DNA from: BOG-908 sp963850605
GTDB taxonomy: Bacteria; Pseudomonadota; Alphaproteobacteria; Acetobacterales; Acetobacteraceae
Direction: 5' to 3'
Assembly: GCA_963850605.1 (NCBI GenBank)
Contig: CAWKLX010000002.1
Location: forward strand, 186,001-250,000
DNA: 64,000 nucleotides
The position numbers and the translations under genes were made by a program. The notes beneath the pieces were generated by a model. That model ran no database searches and was not told the origin of the DNA. It worked only from the letters and a program-made list of their open reading frames with translations. The first letter of the stretch is position 1. Each line of letters starts with the position of its first letter. Below, in pieces: positions 34,614 to 42,702 of this stretch.

Positions 34614-35350
34614 TGTTTCGACTGGATGGCAAGCCGGTTTTGGTGACGGGGGCCTCGGGCGGGATCGGGGCCGAGGTGGCCCGGGCTCTGCACCGGCAGG
34701 GCGCGGCGGTGGTTTTGTCGGGGACGCGGCTGGCGGCGCTGGAGGCATTGGCGGGCGAGTTGGGGGAACGCGCGCATGTGTGCGCGGCGGATTTGCGCGA
34801 AGCTGACGCGGCGGACGGGCTTGTTGCGGCCGCCGAGGCGGTGTGCGGCCCGTTATGGGGTCTGGTCAACAATGCGGGGCTGACGCGCGACATGCTGGCG
34901 CTGCGCATGAAGGACGCGGATTGGTCGGCAGTGCTGGATGTGGATTTGACGGCGCCGTTCAAGCTGTGCCGGGCGGTGCTGCGGGGCATGGTGCGCCGGC
35001 GGGCAGGGCGGATCATTCAGGTGTCCAGCGTCGTTGGCCATACGGGCAATCCTGGCCAGGCCAACTACGCGGCCGCCAAGGCGGGGCTGGCCGGGATGAG
35101 CAAGGCTTTGGCACAGGAGGTGGGCAGCCGGGGAGTGACGGTGAACCTGGTCGCGCCCGGTTTCGTCGACACGGCGATGACGGAGGCGTTGGATGAGATG
35201 CAGCGGGCGCGGTTGCTGGCCGCGATACCGCTCGGGCGCATGGGACGACCGGCAGACGTGGCTGGGGCAGTCGCCTACTTGGCTTCCGAAGAGGCTGGGT
35301 GGGTGACCGGTTCGACGGTGCACGTCAATGGCGGCATGGCAATGATCTAG
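34613..35350 (+). CDS. fabG: 3-oxoacyl-ACP reductase
   Basis: 245 aa SDR. NADPH-binding TGASGGIGAEVARAL, NNAGL, catalytic Ser in IIQVSSVVGHTGNPGQ, YxxxK in NYAAAKAGLAGM, and C-terminal WVTGSTVHVNGGMAMI. It reduces 3-oxoacyl-ACP in the elongation cycle. Translationally coupled to fabD by a TGATG overlap. Confidence 0.95.
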   Translation: MFRLDGKPVLVTGASGGIGAEVARALHRQGAAVVLSGTRLAALEALAGELGERAHVCAADLREADAADGLVAAAEAVCGPLWGLVNNAGLTRDMLALRMKDADWSAVLDVDLTAPFKLCRAVLRGMVRRRAGRIIQVSSVVGHTGNPGQANYAAAKAGLAGMSKALAQEVGSRGVTVNLVAPGFVDTAMTEALDEMQRARLLAAIPLGRMGRPADVAGAVAYLASEEAGWVTGSTVHVNGGMAMI

Positions 35351-35527
35351 GACGCCGAGGGTGGGAATTGGCCCCTGAAGGCGGGGGTGTGACCCCCCTG
35401 TGGGCTGGCTTTGCGGGGGGTGGGAGACGTGCTAATCGCCCGAATGCCGGCTGGGGCGGGCCTGCGACCCATGGGGCGTGGCTTGGAACGATGTTGTATG
35501 ACAATGGTAGATAAAGGTTGAACACCG
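35351..35527. other. fabG-acpP intergenic region with hairpin
   Basis: 177 bases without a gene. It has a GC-rich inverted repeat near 35383-35402 (GGGGGTGTGACCCCCC) that could terminate or attenuate. A downstream AT-richer stretch (TTGTATGACAATGG, 35491-35504) could hold the strong promoter expected for acpP. No RNA motif recognised. Confidence 0.4.
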
Positions 35528-35767
35528 ATGAGTGATATCGCCGACAAGGTAAAGAAAATCGTGGTCGAGCACCTCGGTGTCGAGGAAAGCAAAGTGACTC
35601 CTGAGGCATCGTTCATCGATGATTTGGGGGCCGACAGTCTGGACACCGTCGAACTGGTGATGGCCTTCGAGGAAGCGTTTGGGGTGGAGATCCCGGAGGA
35701 TGCGGCCGAGAAGATCAGCACGGTGAAGGACGCGATCGACTACATCGAAAAGCAGAAGGCCGCCTGA
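35528..35767 (+). CDS. acpP: acyl carrier protein
   Basis: 79 aa, acidic four-helix bundle. The phosphopantetheine attachment serine is Ser37 in GADSLDTVELVMA. Length and sequence (MSDIADKVKKIVVEHLGVEE) are standard. It carries growing acyl chains for the Fab enzymes encoded on both sides. Confidence 0.97.
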   Translation: MSDIADKVKKIVVEHLGVEESKVTPEASFIDDLGADSLDTVELVMAFEEAFGVEIPEDAAEKISTVKDAIDYIEKQKAA

Positions 35768-35786
35768 GGCGGAACCGGCGAGCGTC

Positions 35787-37059
35787 ATGGGCGGGGCTGA
35801 CCGGCGGGTTGTCGTGACGGGGATGGGGATCGCGTCTCCGCTGGGTGTTGGTGTGGAGCATGTCTGGCGCCGGTTGATTGCGGGCGAGTCGCGGGATCGG
35901 CGCCATCCAGTCATTCGATACGACGGACTTGCCGGCCAAGATCGCTGGCCAGGTGCCGGCGGGCATGCGGAGCGAGGGGGGGTTGACACTGGGGGAATGG
36001 ATCCCGGTGAAAGACCAGAAGAAGATGGACCGGTTCATTCATCTGGCGCTGGTGGCGGCCACCGAGGCTGTCGAGGATTCAGGCTGGTTGCCCGCGGACG
36101 ACGAGGATCGGGAGGCGACCGGCGTGATGATCGGCTCCGGTATTGGCGGGTTGCAGACCATCTTCGAGGCGAGCCGGCTGGTGCTTGAGGGCAAGGTGAA
36201 ACGGCTTTCGCCGTTTTTCATACCGTCCGCGTTGATCAACCTGGCTTCGGGGCATCTTTCCATCAAATACGGTTTCAAGGGACCGAACCATTCGGCGGTG
36301 ACGGCGTGCGCCACCGGGGTGCATGCGATCGGCGATGCGATGCGGTTGATCAAGCTGGGCGATGCGGATGTGATGGTGGCCGGCGGCGCGGAGGCGGCGG
36401 TTTGCGAGCTTGGCATCGGTGGGTTTAGCGCTAGCCGTGCGCTGTCGACGGCGTTCAACGATACGCCTGCACGTGCTTCGCGCCCCTGGGACCGCGACCG
36501 GGATGGGTTCGTGATGGGGGAAGGTGCGGGCGTGGTTGTGCTTGAGGAGATGGAGCATGCGCGGGCACGGGGCGCCAAGATATATGGCGAGGTAGTTGGC
36601 TATGGGTTGTCCGGCGATGCCTATCACATCACGGCGCCGGCCGAGGGGCATGATGGCGCGTATCGCGCGATGCGGGCGGCGTTCAAGAATGGCGGGATCG
36701 CACCGTCGGATGTTCAGTATGTGAACGCGCATGGGACGTCCACACCGCTGGGCGATGATCTTGAGCTGGAGGCGGTTGAACGGTTTTTTGGTGACGCGGC
36801 TAACGGGCTTGCCATGTCGTCCACGAAGTCGGCGGTGGGGCACTTGCTCGGGGCTGCCGGCGCGGTCGAGTCCATATTCTCGTTACTGGCCATTCGGGAC
36901 CGGGTGGCCCCGCCCACGTTGAACCTGGATGAGCCGAGCCGCGCGAGCGTTGTGAACCGCGTGGCGCATTCGGCCCAGGAGCGCGGGATCGACTGCGTGC
37001 TGTCCAACAGTTTTGGTTTTGGTGGCACAAACGCGAGCATCATCTTCCGCCGGGTGTAG
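35787..37059 (+). CDS. fabF: 3-oxoacyl-ACP synthase II, frameshifted near the 5' end
   Basis: From ATG 35787 the frame reads RRVVVTGMGIASPLGVGVEHVW and runs out of register at 35892, where an extra C follows TCG. Dropping it continues as GIGAIQSFDTTDLPAKIAGQVP and the rest of FabF: catalytic Cys in VTACATGVHAIGDAM, His in NAHGTSTPLGD and His in KSAVGHLLGAAGAVE, ending SFGFGGTNASIIF. Condenses malonyl-ACP with acyl-ACP. As FabF is normally needed for growth and the rest is intact, the indel is probably a sequence error. Confidence 0.93.
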
Positions 37060-37144
37060 ACGGCGATTTGGTGGGGTGTGGCTCGGTCCGTGGTCAGCCC
37101 ACGATGCGTTTCTACGTGACGGCTGATTGCGAGCATTTGCCCTG

Positions 37145-38101
37145 ATGCGCGTTTGGACGCTGCTTGCGGGTGCGGCGCTTATGGGAGCGGGCGGAGTTCT
37201 AGCGTATGCCGGTCTGATAACATACGGGCTGCCCGGGCCGTTGCCCACGGCAGAGAATGTGGTCGTTCCTCGTGGTGATACCGAGGCGGTAGCCCAGGTC
37301 CTGCAACATAACGGCGTGGTGCGTCATGCCTGGATGGTTCGAGCCGCGGCGGCCGCTTCGGCATGGCAGGGGCGATTGCATTTCGGCGAATTTGCTTTCC
37401 CGGCACATGCCAGCCTGAGGCAGGTCCTGGCCATTCTTCGGGATGGCCGCCCCGTGATCCATCTTCTGACCATCCCCGAAGGACTTACGGCCTGGCGGAT
37501 CGGGGAGGTGTTGGCGGGGGTCAGGGTGTTGACGGATGACGTGATGCTTCCCCTGGAAGGGGGGGTGTTGCCAGAGACCTATGCCTACCAGTGGGGAACG
37601 ACGCGCCTATCGGTGCTGGGCAGGGCGGGGCGGGCAATGGAACAGACTGTTGCGCGGATTTGGCGCGAGCGGGATCCAGGGCTTCCATTGCGATCGCCCC
37701 GCGAACTGGTGATCTTGGCAAGCCTGGTAGAGCGCGAGACACACCTGGGGGTGGAGCGCCCCCTGGTAGCGCGAGTGTTCCTGAACCGGCTGTCCATCGG
37801 CATGAGACTGCAATCCGATCCCACGGTTGTGTACGGGGAGAGTGGCGGGCGGGGCGAACTGCCGGTTGCACTCGGGCGTGAGGCGTTGGAGCGGCCCGGA
37901 CCATACAACACGTATGAAAATGCCGGGTTACCACCTGGCCCGATCTGTGCGCCGGGGACGGCGTCTCTGTTGGCCACGGCCCATCCGGCACGCAGCAACG
38001 CGCTATATTTTGTTGCGGATGGCACGGGCGGTCACGCGTTTGCCGCCACCTTGTCTGAGCACGAACACAATGTAGCCCGGTATCGTAGCCTCAGTCGCTA
38101 A
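37145..38101 (+). CDS. mltG: endolytic transglycosylase MltG
   Basis: 318 aa from ATG 37145. N-terminal membrane anchor (LLAGAALMGAGGVLAYAGLI), then the YceG domain: GEFAFPAHASLRQVL, IPEGLTAWRIGEVL, catalytic Glu in ILASLVERETHLGVERPLVARVFLNRL, and GPYNTYENAGLPPGPICAPG. It cleaves nascent glycan strands at the inner membrane. It follows fabF as in other alphaproteobacteria. Confidence 0.92.
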   Translation: MRVWTLLAGAALMGAGGVLAYAGLITYGLPGPLPTAENVVVPRGDTEAVAQVLQHNGVVRHAWMVRAAAAASAWQGRLHFGEFAFPAHASLRQVLAILRDGRPVIHLLTIPEGLTAWRIGEVLAGVRVLTDDVMLPLEGGVLPETYAYQWGTTRLSVLGRAGRAMEQTVARIWRERDPGLPLRSPRELVILASLVERETHLGVERPLVARVFLNRLSIGMRLQSDPTVVYGESGGRGELPVALGREALERPGPYNTYENAGLPPGPICAPGTASLLATAHPARSNALYFVADGTGGHAFAATLSEHEHNVARYRSLSR

Positions 38102-38125
38102 CCTTGAACGCGGCTGAAACAAAAC

Positions 38126-38147
38126 GGGCCGGTCTTGCGACCGGCCC
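38126..38147 (-). terminator. intrinsic terminator between mltG and the beta-repeat gene
   Basis: GGGCCGGTC (38126-38134), loop TTGC, GACCGGCCC (38139-38147). On the minus strand the hairpin is followed by GTTTTGTTT, so it fits best as the terminator of the minus-strand gene at 38172-39538. It may also stop mltG transcription. Confidence 0.8.
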
Positions 38148-38171
38148 GCCCCAATTGAAGCACCTTAGGGG

Positions 38172-39538
38172 TTAGATGATGTGACCAGAGAGCGAAGTGA
38201 TGCCGACGAATGTAACAGTGGTGTCGTCGGAGAGAGTGACCGTGTAGTTACCCCCGACCACCGTCCCATTGTCGACATCTGCTCTGGTTGGCAGCGTCGG
38301 TGCTGACCGAGTCGGCGGCATTCCATCCGAAGATGGTGATGTCGCCATGACCAGCCACGGTTGTGTCTAGTCCGAAGATATTTGCGCCAGAGCCGCCATT
38401 GATCGTTTCCGAACCAGTGCCAGTGGCAAAATAGTCGTTGCCTGTTCCACCCTGGACGCTGAGCGAGCTGGTTGTATTGGTCGTGTTGGCAAACAGGCTG
38501 AAGCTGCCGGCGGAGGCACCGTTCAGCGTCTCGTTACCGGAACCAGCGACCACCGTGAGATTGCTGCCGGATGTCGTGGTCGAGAACGCGATGTTGTTGC
38601 CGGAAGCGCCGAATATGGCCGTCGGCCCCGATCCCGCCACGACCAAATCAGGCTGAAAGGAATTTCCCGCCACAGTGGAGCCGGGCTCACCGACAAACAC
38701 GAGTTGACCGGACCCGCCAAAAATGGCGCTGCCACCAACACTGTCGAACACCGTTGTGTTGCCCGCACCCGCGACGATCGTGTCCCCGGACGCACCAGTG
38801 CTGGTCGGATTGTCCAAGATGTTGATCAGGACGTTCCCAGCGCCGGTGAAAATCGTTTGTCCATTCGTGCCGGCAGCTACGGTGTCGTTTGACCCGTCGG
38901 CGTTCACCGTCGCGTGGCCATCGCCCAGATAGACGACGTCACCACTGGTGCCCGACGCGCCTGTATCGCTAAGATCAATGAGTGTGTTGCCGGCGCCGCT
39001 GAATACGGTCGTGCTTCCAGCGCCGGTGAAGATCGAGTCTTGCCCTGTACCACCGGTGACGGTGTCGCCGGAAAGACCATTGCCGAAGAATGTGTTGTTG
39101 CCGGCCAGGAAATCCACGTTGTCCGAGCCGCCAACGGCATTGTAGGTGACGCTGCCCGGGCCGGGGATGATCGTGTCCGAGCCGGAGGTATAGGTGAGTC
39201 CACCGCCCGCAAGAACGATGTCTCCGCCCGCGTCCGAGCCAGTTACTGTCGTCGCGATTCCGACCAATGCAAGCGAGTACTCGTTGCCAGCGCTCAGCTT
39301 GTAGTTGTCCAGCTGGGTTTGCGACAGCATTTCGTTCAAAACGGTGCCTGCCGGGGCCTGAGCATGCTGGGGTGCGCCATTCGACAATACATTGATTGTC
39401 AGGCCACCGCCCACTGACGCCGCGTTCTGTACGGCGGTTTGGAACGCCAGTGGCGTAGTTCGTCGTGCTGGTCCCCGTAACCGTAAACACCAGAGGTGGG
39501 GCGCCACTACCTCCTGGAATCGAAATCTGTGCTGCCAT
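38172..39538 (-). pseudogene. beta-strand-repeat (beta-roll-like) surface protein, two frameshifts
   Basis: Starts at ATG 39538 (MAAQISIPGGSGAPPLVFTV). About 27 codons in, near 39451-39458, the reading must shift by one base to continue TPLAFQTAVQNAAS and a long run of Gly/Asn/Thr-rich repeats such as GAGNTTVFDSVGGSAIFGGSG and TGNDYFATGTGSETINGG. A second shift near 38275-38290 restores a C-terminus NGTVVGGNYTVTLSDDTTV ending GHII at TAA 38172. Such repeat proteins are typical of Acetobacteraceae, lack a signal peptide and may be exported by type I secretion. Confidence 0.65.
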
Positions 39539-39834
39539 TGGAGTTACCCCGCCTGAAAGTCAGTGATAAACATGCTGCGCCGCACTAATCCTGCTCGGCT
39601 ACAGGTCCCATACCAAATCGGGCGCCGCGAAACAACCACGAAATGGCGAAAAACCCAGGTTTTTTGCGGAGTCCTGGGCGGTGGGTTGTTCCGGCCACGC
39701 CGCCGGCCGGAGGGTTGCCCAACGTGAAAAGTTCCGTCACGAGAGTAGAAAATTCGATGGTCGCGAATGTTTGATGAAGCTCGCTTTTGGGCGACCATCG
39801 CCCTGATCCTACCGGAACGGCCGACCGGACACGC
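39539..39834. other. gene-free region upstream of gmk
   Basis: About 295 bases between divergent genes. Contains GC-rich inverted segments (CCGGCCACGCCGCCGGCCGG, 39690-39709) and an AT-richer stretch (AAAAGTTCCGTCACGAGAGTAG, near 39727). It probably carries promoters for both neighbours. I see no RNA gene or repeat copy. Confidence 0.35.
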
Positions 39835-40497
39835 ATGACCAAGGCTGATATCATGAGGTCCGGTCCGGCCCGTCGAGGATTGTGCCTGGTTATAGCGGCG
39901 CCCTCGGGCACCGGAAAAAGCACGATCGTCCGTGCCTTGCTCGCTCACGAGCCGGAGTTGACCGCCTCCATCAGCGTGACCACGCGTCAACCTCGCCATG
40001 GCGAGCATGAGGGACGCGATTATTACTTCAGGTCTGCTGCCGCGTTCGACGGCATGGTCGCCGCTGGCGAGATGCTGGAGCACGCCCACGTATTCGGCAA
40101 GAGTTACGGTACTCCCCGGGCGCCCGTGCTGGCAGCCCTGGAGGCTGGCAGAGACGTGGTTCTGGACGTCGATTGGCAAGGGTGGCGACAGTTGCGCGCG
40201 CACTTGCCCCGGGACTTGGTGGGGGTTTTCATCCTCCCGCCGTCTTTGACGGCTTTGGCCGAGCGACTGCACGGGCGAGGAAGCGAGGCCGCCCCTGAGG
40301 TTGCCCGACGCATGGCCGGGGCGAGGGATGAAGTCATTCATTGGACCGAGTTTGACCACGTCGTGGTTAATAGCGCGTTACAGGACTGCATCTCGGACGT
40401 GAGGGCCATTTTGCGGGCCGCACGATGCTCCGTGACGCGCAACCTGCAGGCCGGCCGCGTGGCCATGGAGATCATGGACGAATTACCGACTGCCTGA
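39835..40497 (+). CDS. gmk: guanylate kinase
   Basis: 220 aa from ATG 39835. P-loop IAAPSGTGKSTIVRALL, GMP-binding SVTTRQPRHGEHEGRDYYF, and VVLDVDWQGWRQLRA are intact. Phosphorylates GMP/dGMP. It sits directly left of the prophage-like element. In many alphaproteobacteria yicC separates mltG from gmk; no yicC is seen here. Confidence 0.95.
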   Translation: MTKADIMRSGPARRGLCLVIAAPSGTGKSTIVRALLAHEPELTASISVTTRQPRHGEHEGRDYYFRSAAAFDGMVAAGEMLEHAHVFGKSYGTPRAPVLAALEAGRDVVLDVDWQGWRQLRAHLPRDLVGVFILPPSLTALAERLHGRGSEAAPEVARRMAGARDEVIHWTEFDHVVVNSALQDCISDVRAILRAARCSVTRNLQAGRVAMEIMDELPTA

Positions 40498-40530
40498 GCG
40501 GCGGCCTTGCCCGTAGTGACGGGCGCTTTC

Positions 40531-40860
40531 TCAGTCCGGATGACGGGCAAGCTTATGGGCGGTCCGAAGGAGAAAAGCACGGTCCTCGGGGTCGCAGGCG
40601 CGATAGAGCCGGAGCATGGCCAGTTCGTCCCCGGTGTTGCCGGTGTTGGGGGCGTGCCCCTCCAGGAGATGTTCCACCGAGGCACCAAGCGCGCTTGCGA
40701 TGCGCGAGATGTTGCCGCGAAGCTGTCCTGCCCTGTCGGTTTCCCACTGGGCAACCGCGCTGCGACTGACATTACAGGCAGATGCGAGCTCATCCTGGGT
40801 TAGGCCGCGGGCGCGCCGGAGCGTACGGATGCGGGTGCCAACGGAGGTCTGATCTGACAT
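40531..40860 (-). CDS. XRE-family phage repressor
   Basis: 109 aa from ATG 40860. A complete XRE helix-turn-helix: VGTRIRTLRRARGLTQDELASACNVSRSAVAQWETD, split as RRARGLTQDELA and NVSRSAVAQWE. A short C-terminal region follows (DELAMLRLYRACDPEDRAFLL). Divergent from the early regulator gene, with operator-like palindromes between, so the CI-like role is likely. No RecA-cleavable peptidase domain, so induction would not be by LexA-type self-cleavage. Confidence 0.82.
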   Translation of the reverse strand: MSDQTSVGTRIRTLRRARGLTQDELASACNVSRSAVAQWETDRAGQLRGNISRIASALGASVEHLLEGHAPNTGNTGDELAMLRLYRACDPEDRAFLLRTAHKLARHPD

Positions 40861-40958
40861 GGCGGCAGTGTGCGCTAGTCCAGCTAACAATTCCAGTCAG
40901 GGATGTTGACAGTTTCTTGTCAGTATGGCTAACGTTACGCTGGCAGGAGGAGGGCTGG
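40861..40958. promoter_or_regulatory. divergent control region of the prophage
   Basis: Contains TTGACA (40906-40911), a -35-like hexamer, overlapping the palindrome TGACAGTTTCTTGTCA (40907-40922), and a further 8-bp palindrome TAACGTTA (40930-40937). CTAAC occurs twice (about 40884 and 40929). The rightward gene has RBS GGAGGAGGG. Likely operators for the XRE repressor. Confidence 0.55.
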
Positions 40959-41249
40959 ATGCGAACGCATGTAAGGTGGAATGAAGAGCTCGACGGCCAG
41001 CTTCGCGGGTTGCGAGCTGCCGGGGTCACTTGGGACGGGATTGCCGGCGCAATGGGACTGGGCCGCAACACGGTATTGGAGCGGGGCCGCAAAATCGGCG
41101 CAAGGCGGCTACGGCCAGCATCGGCGCCGACGCTGGAGGAGCCGCGCGACAGGCCGCCGCGTCAGGCGGGCCACCCCGCTACATGGTCGCTATTGACGAA
41201 GGGTACAGTCCTCGATGGGGAAGCCTATCCCTATCCCGTCTTTCTTTAG
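40959..41249 (+). CDS. early phage HTH protein, GcrA-like N-terminus
   Basis: 96 aa from ATG 40959 with a strong RBS. Residues 5-50 (WNEELDGQLRGLRAAGVTWDGIAGAMG, then GRNTVLERGRKIGARR) have the layout of the GcrA/SANT-like HTH (Trp start, helix, GLGRNTV recognition helix). The C-terminal half is unstructured. First gene rightward of the control region, so a Cro- or activator-like role is possible. Confidence 0.55.
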   Translation: MRTHVRWNEELDGQLRGLRAAGVTWDGIAGAMGLGRNTVLERGRKIGARRLRPASAPTLEEPRDRPPRQAGHPATWSLLTKGTVLDGEAYPYPVFL

Positions 41250-41259
41250 GGAACATATC

Positions 41260-41775
41260 ATGAACGTGCAGACTTTAAGAGAAGCTCCCGGCCTGGTCAG
41301 CCGGACAGAAACGGACGATCGCCATCACCTGCCTTCGCCGACAGGTCTCGAGATTGATCCCGGGCTTGTGGTTCGACGACTGGAGGAAGCTGGCCGTACG
41401 CTGCTCGCGCTGCCGGGTTCGGGCTACTCGACCCGGCTGCGCACGAGCCGCCTGGACATAGCGGCGGAGGTGGGGGAGGTGCTGGAAGCCGCGGCGGGCC
41501 GCGTTCGGGCGGCAGCACCCGATGCAGCGCAGATCACCCGTATGGACGAGGCTCTTGGGTGGTTATCGCTGATCCCGCAGGATCGTTTCGTGTTGCGCCG
41601 TATTGTCGGAGCACGCAGCTTGATCAGCCCGGTGACGGATCGCCACCTTTTTTCCTGGCGACGGCTGGGGAGCGTGATGGGCGCAGACCACAAGGCCGTG
41701 CAGCGGTGGCACGGTCAGGGCATCGGGGTTCTGGTGGTGGCCTTGCGGGGCAGATGCTTGGTGCATGCTGGCTGA
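41260..41775 (+). CDS. DUF6362-like phage protein
   Basis: 171 aa from ATG 41260 (RBS TTTAGGGAA). The run RRLEEAGRTLLALPGSGYSTRL, then RMDEALGWLSLIPQDRFVLRRIVGARS, and the C-terminal LFSWRRLGSVMGADHKAVQRWHGQGI looks like the DUF6362 family found next to terminase genes in alphaproteobacterial prophages. The C-terminal part resembles an HTH. The function is unknown; DNA recognition for packaging or late regulation are options. Confidence 0.5.
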   Translation: MNVQTLREAPGLVSRTETDDRHHLPSPTGLEIDPGLVVRRLEEAGRTLLALPGSGYSTRLRTSRLDIAAEVGEVLEAAAGRVRAAAPDAAQITRMDEALGWLSLIPQDRFVLRRIVGARSLISPVTDRHLFSWRRLGSVMGADHKAVQRWHGQGIGVLVVALRGRCLVHAG

Positions 41776-41809
41776 CGTTGCGACCGGGGATGAGTGACAG
41801 CATCGCCGA

Positions 41810-42163
41810 TCAATCCGAGGTCGGTTGCAGGTGAACGCTATATCGGCAGCGTGGCGTTACATATATGCCGTCGACGCTGTCCGGTTTTATATGGCCGCGG
41901 AAGCTGACCGTGTACGGCCGGTGGTCTGGCGTGATCAGGATGTCTTGCGCGTCTACTTGATCGTCGGTGCGACGGCCACGCAAGACAAGGGTGCCGCTGG
42001 ACGGTGTGAACAGCGCTGAACTTCCACGTAGACTGAGTTCGGCACGCAGCGGCGAGTCACACGTTCCGGACAGTGGTTGAAGCGGACCGGCGTAGATGTC
42101 GGGAGTACCGGCCACGCAACCGGCGAGCCAAATGGTCAGCGAGGCACCCCAGACTTTTCGCAT
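41810..42163 (-). CDS. small lipoprotein, possible moron gene
   Basis: 117 aa on the strand opposite to the phage late genes. Lipoprotein signal with WLAGCVAG (Cys 16), then a Cys/Gly-rich mature part (LSGTCDSPLRAELSLRGSS, TPRCRYSVHLQP). Not recognised. An independently transcribed lipoprotein between regulatory and packaging genes is the classic place for a moron that alters the host envelope. Confidence 0.6.
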   Translation of the reverse strand: MRKVWGASLTIWLAGCVAGTPDIYAGPLQPLSGTCDSPLRAELSLRGSSALFTPSSGTLVLRGRRTDDQVDAQDILITPDHRPYTVSFRGHIKPDSVDGIYVTPRCRYSVHLQPTSD

Positions 42164-42462
42164 ATAGAAAGATTAGGACGGGTCGCGTGCCATGCCAATC
42201 GGTTGCCCGTATATATGTTCGACCGCAGAGGGCTTGTCGGGGCTGCGTGGACGGCATTTGACGGTGCAGTGTCGGGCAATCGAGATTGCCGATTTTGCTC
42301 TTGCCCAGATGACCCAACTTTAGGTATATTTTCTTCAACGATGGCGGTTTGCGATTTCGACATTCTGTCCTGGAGAGCCGGTAATGCTCTGCATGGATGA
42401 TGCCAGCTATCGAGCACCGGACGCGACGAAATTGTGGCGCGTGCGACATCGGCGGGGGCCGC
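42164..42462. other. intergenic region before the packaging genes
   Basis: 299 bases without a convincing gene. It has an AT-rich patch (TTTAGGTATATTTTCTTC, about 42321-42338) that could be a late promoter -10 region, and a palindrome-like GGCAATCGAGATTGCC (42277-42292). It probably carries the late promoter and the promoter of the opposite-strand lipoprotein. Confidence 0.45.
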
Positions 42463-42702
42463 GTGAGCAGTGATCTTTCTACACCGCTGGATGTGCTGCT
42501 GCATGTGATGCGGCGGCACTGGCGTGAGGGGCGCGTTGAGGACGCTGTGGCGCTTGCAAAGGCGGCTGCGCCCTACCTGCATCCACGCGCGGGCGGGCAA
42601 CGTGGCGGGGTGAATTTGGCGACGATTGGGGACGACGCTCTCGATGATCTCTGTTCGCGAGGCGGTGCGGGAGAGGGACCTGCGGCGGGGAATACGGACT
42701 AG
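42463..42702 (+). CDS. phage terminase small subunit-like protein
   Basis: 79 aa from GTG 42463. The core STPLDVLLHVMRRHWREGRVEDAVALAKAAAPYLHPR, seen as TPLDVLLHVMR and ALAKAAAPYLHPR, is typical of short alphaproteobacterial phage TerS proteins that bind DNA and recruit TerL. An upstream ATG (42397) is possible but adds an unlikely leader. The 3' end overlaps the terL start by about 59 bases in another frame. Confidence 0.65.
   Translation: MSSDLSTPLDVLLHVMRRHWREGRVEDAVALAKAAAPYLHPRAGGQRGGVNLATIGDDALDDLCSRGGAGEGPAAGNTD

Noticed and set aside
42136..42600. Minus-strand ORF across the region before terS
   Set aside because: No RBS or family pattern; overlaps the better supported terS and lipoprotein genes.
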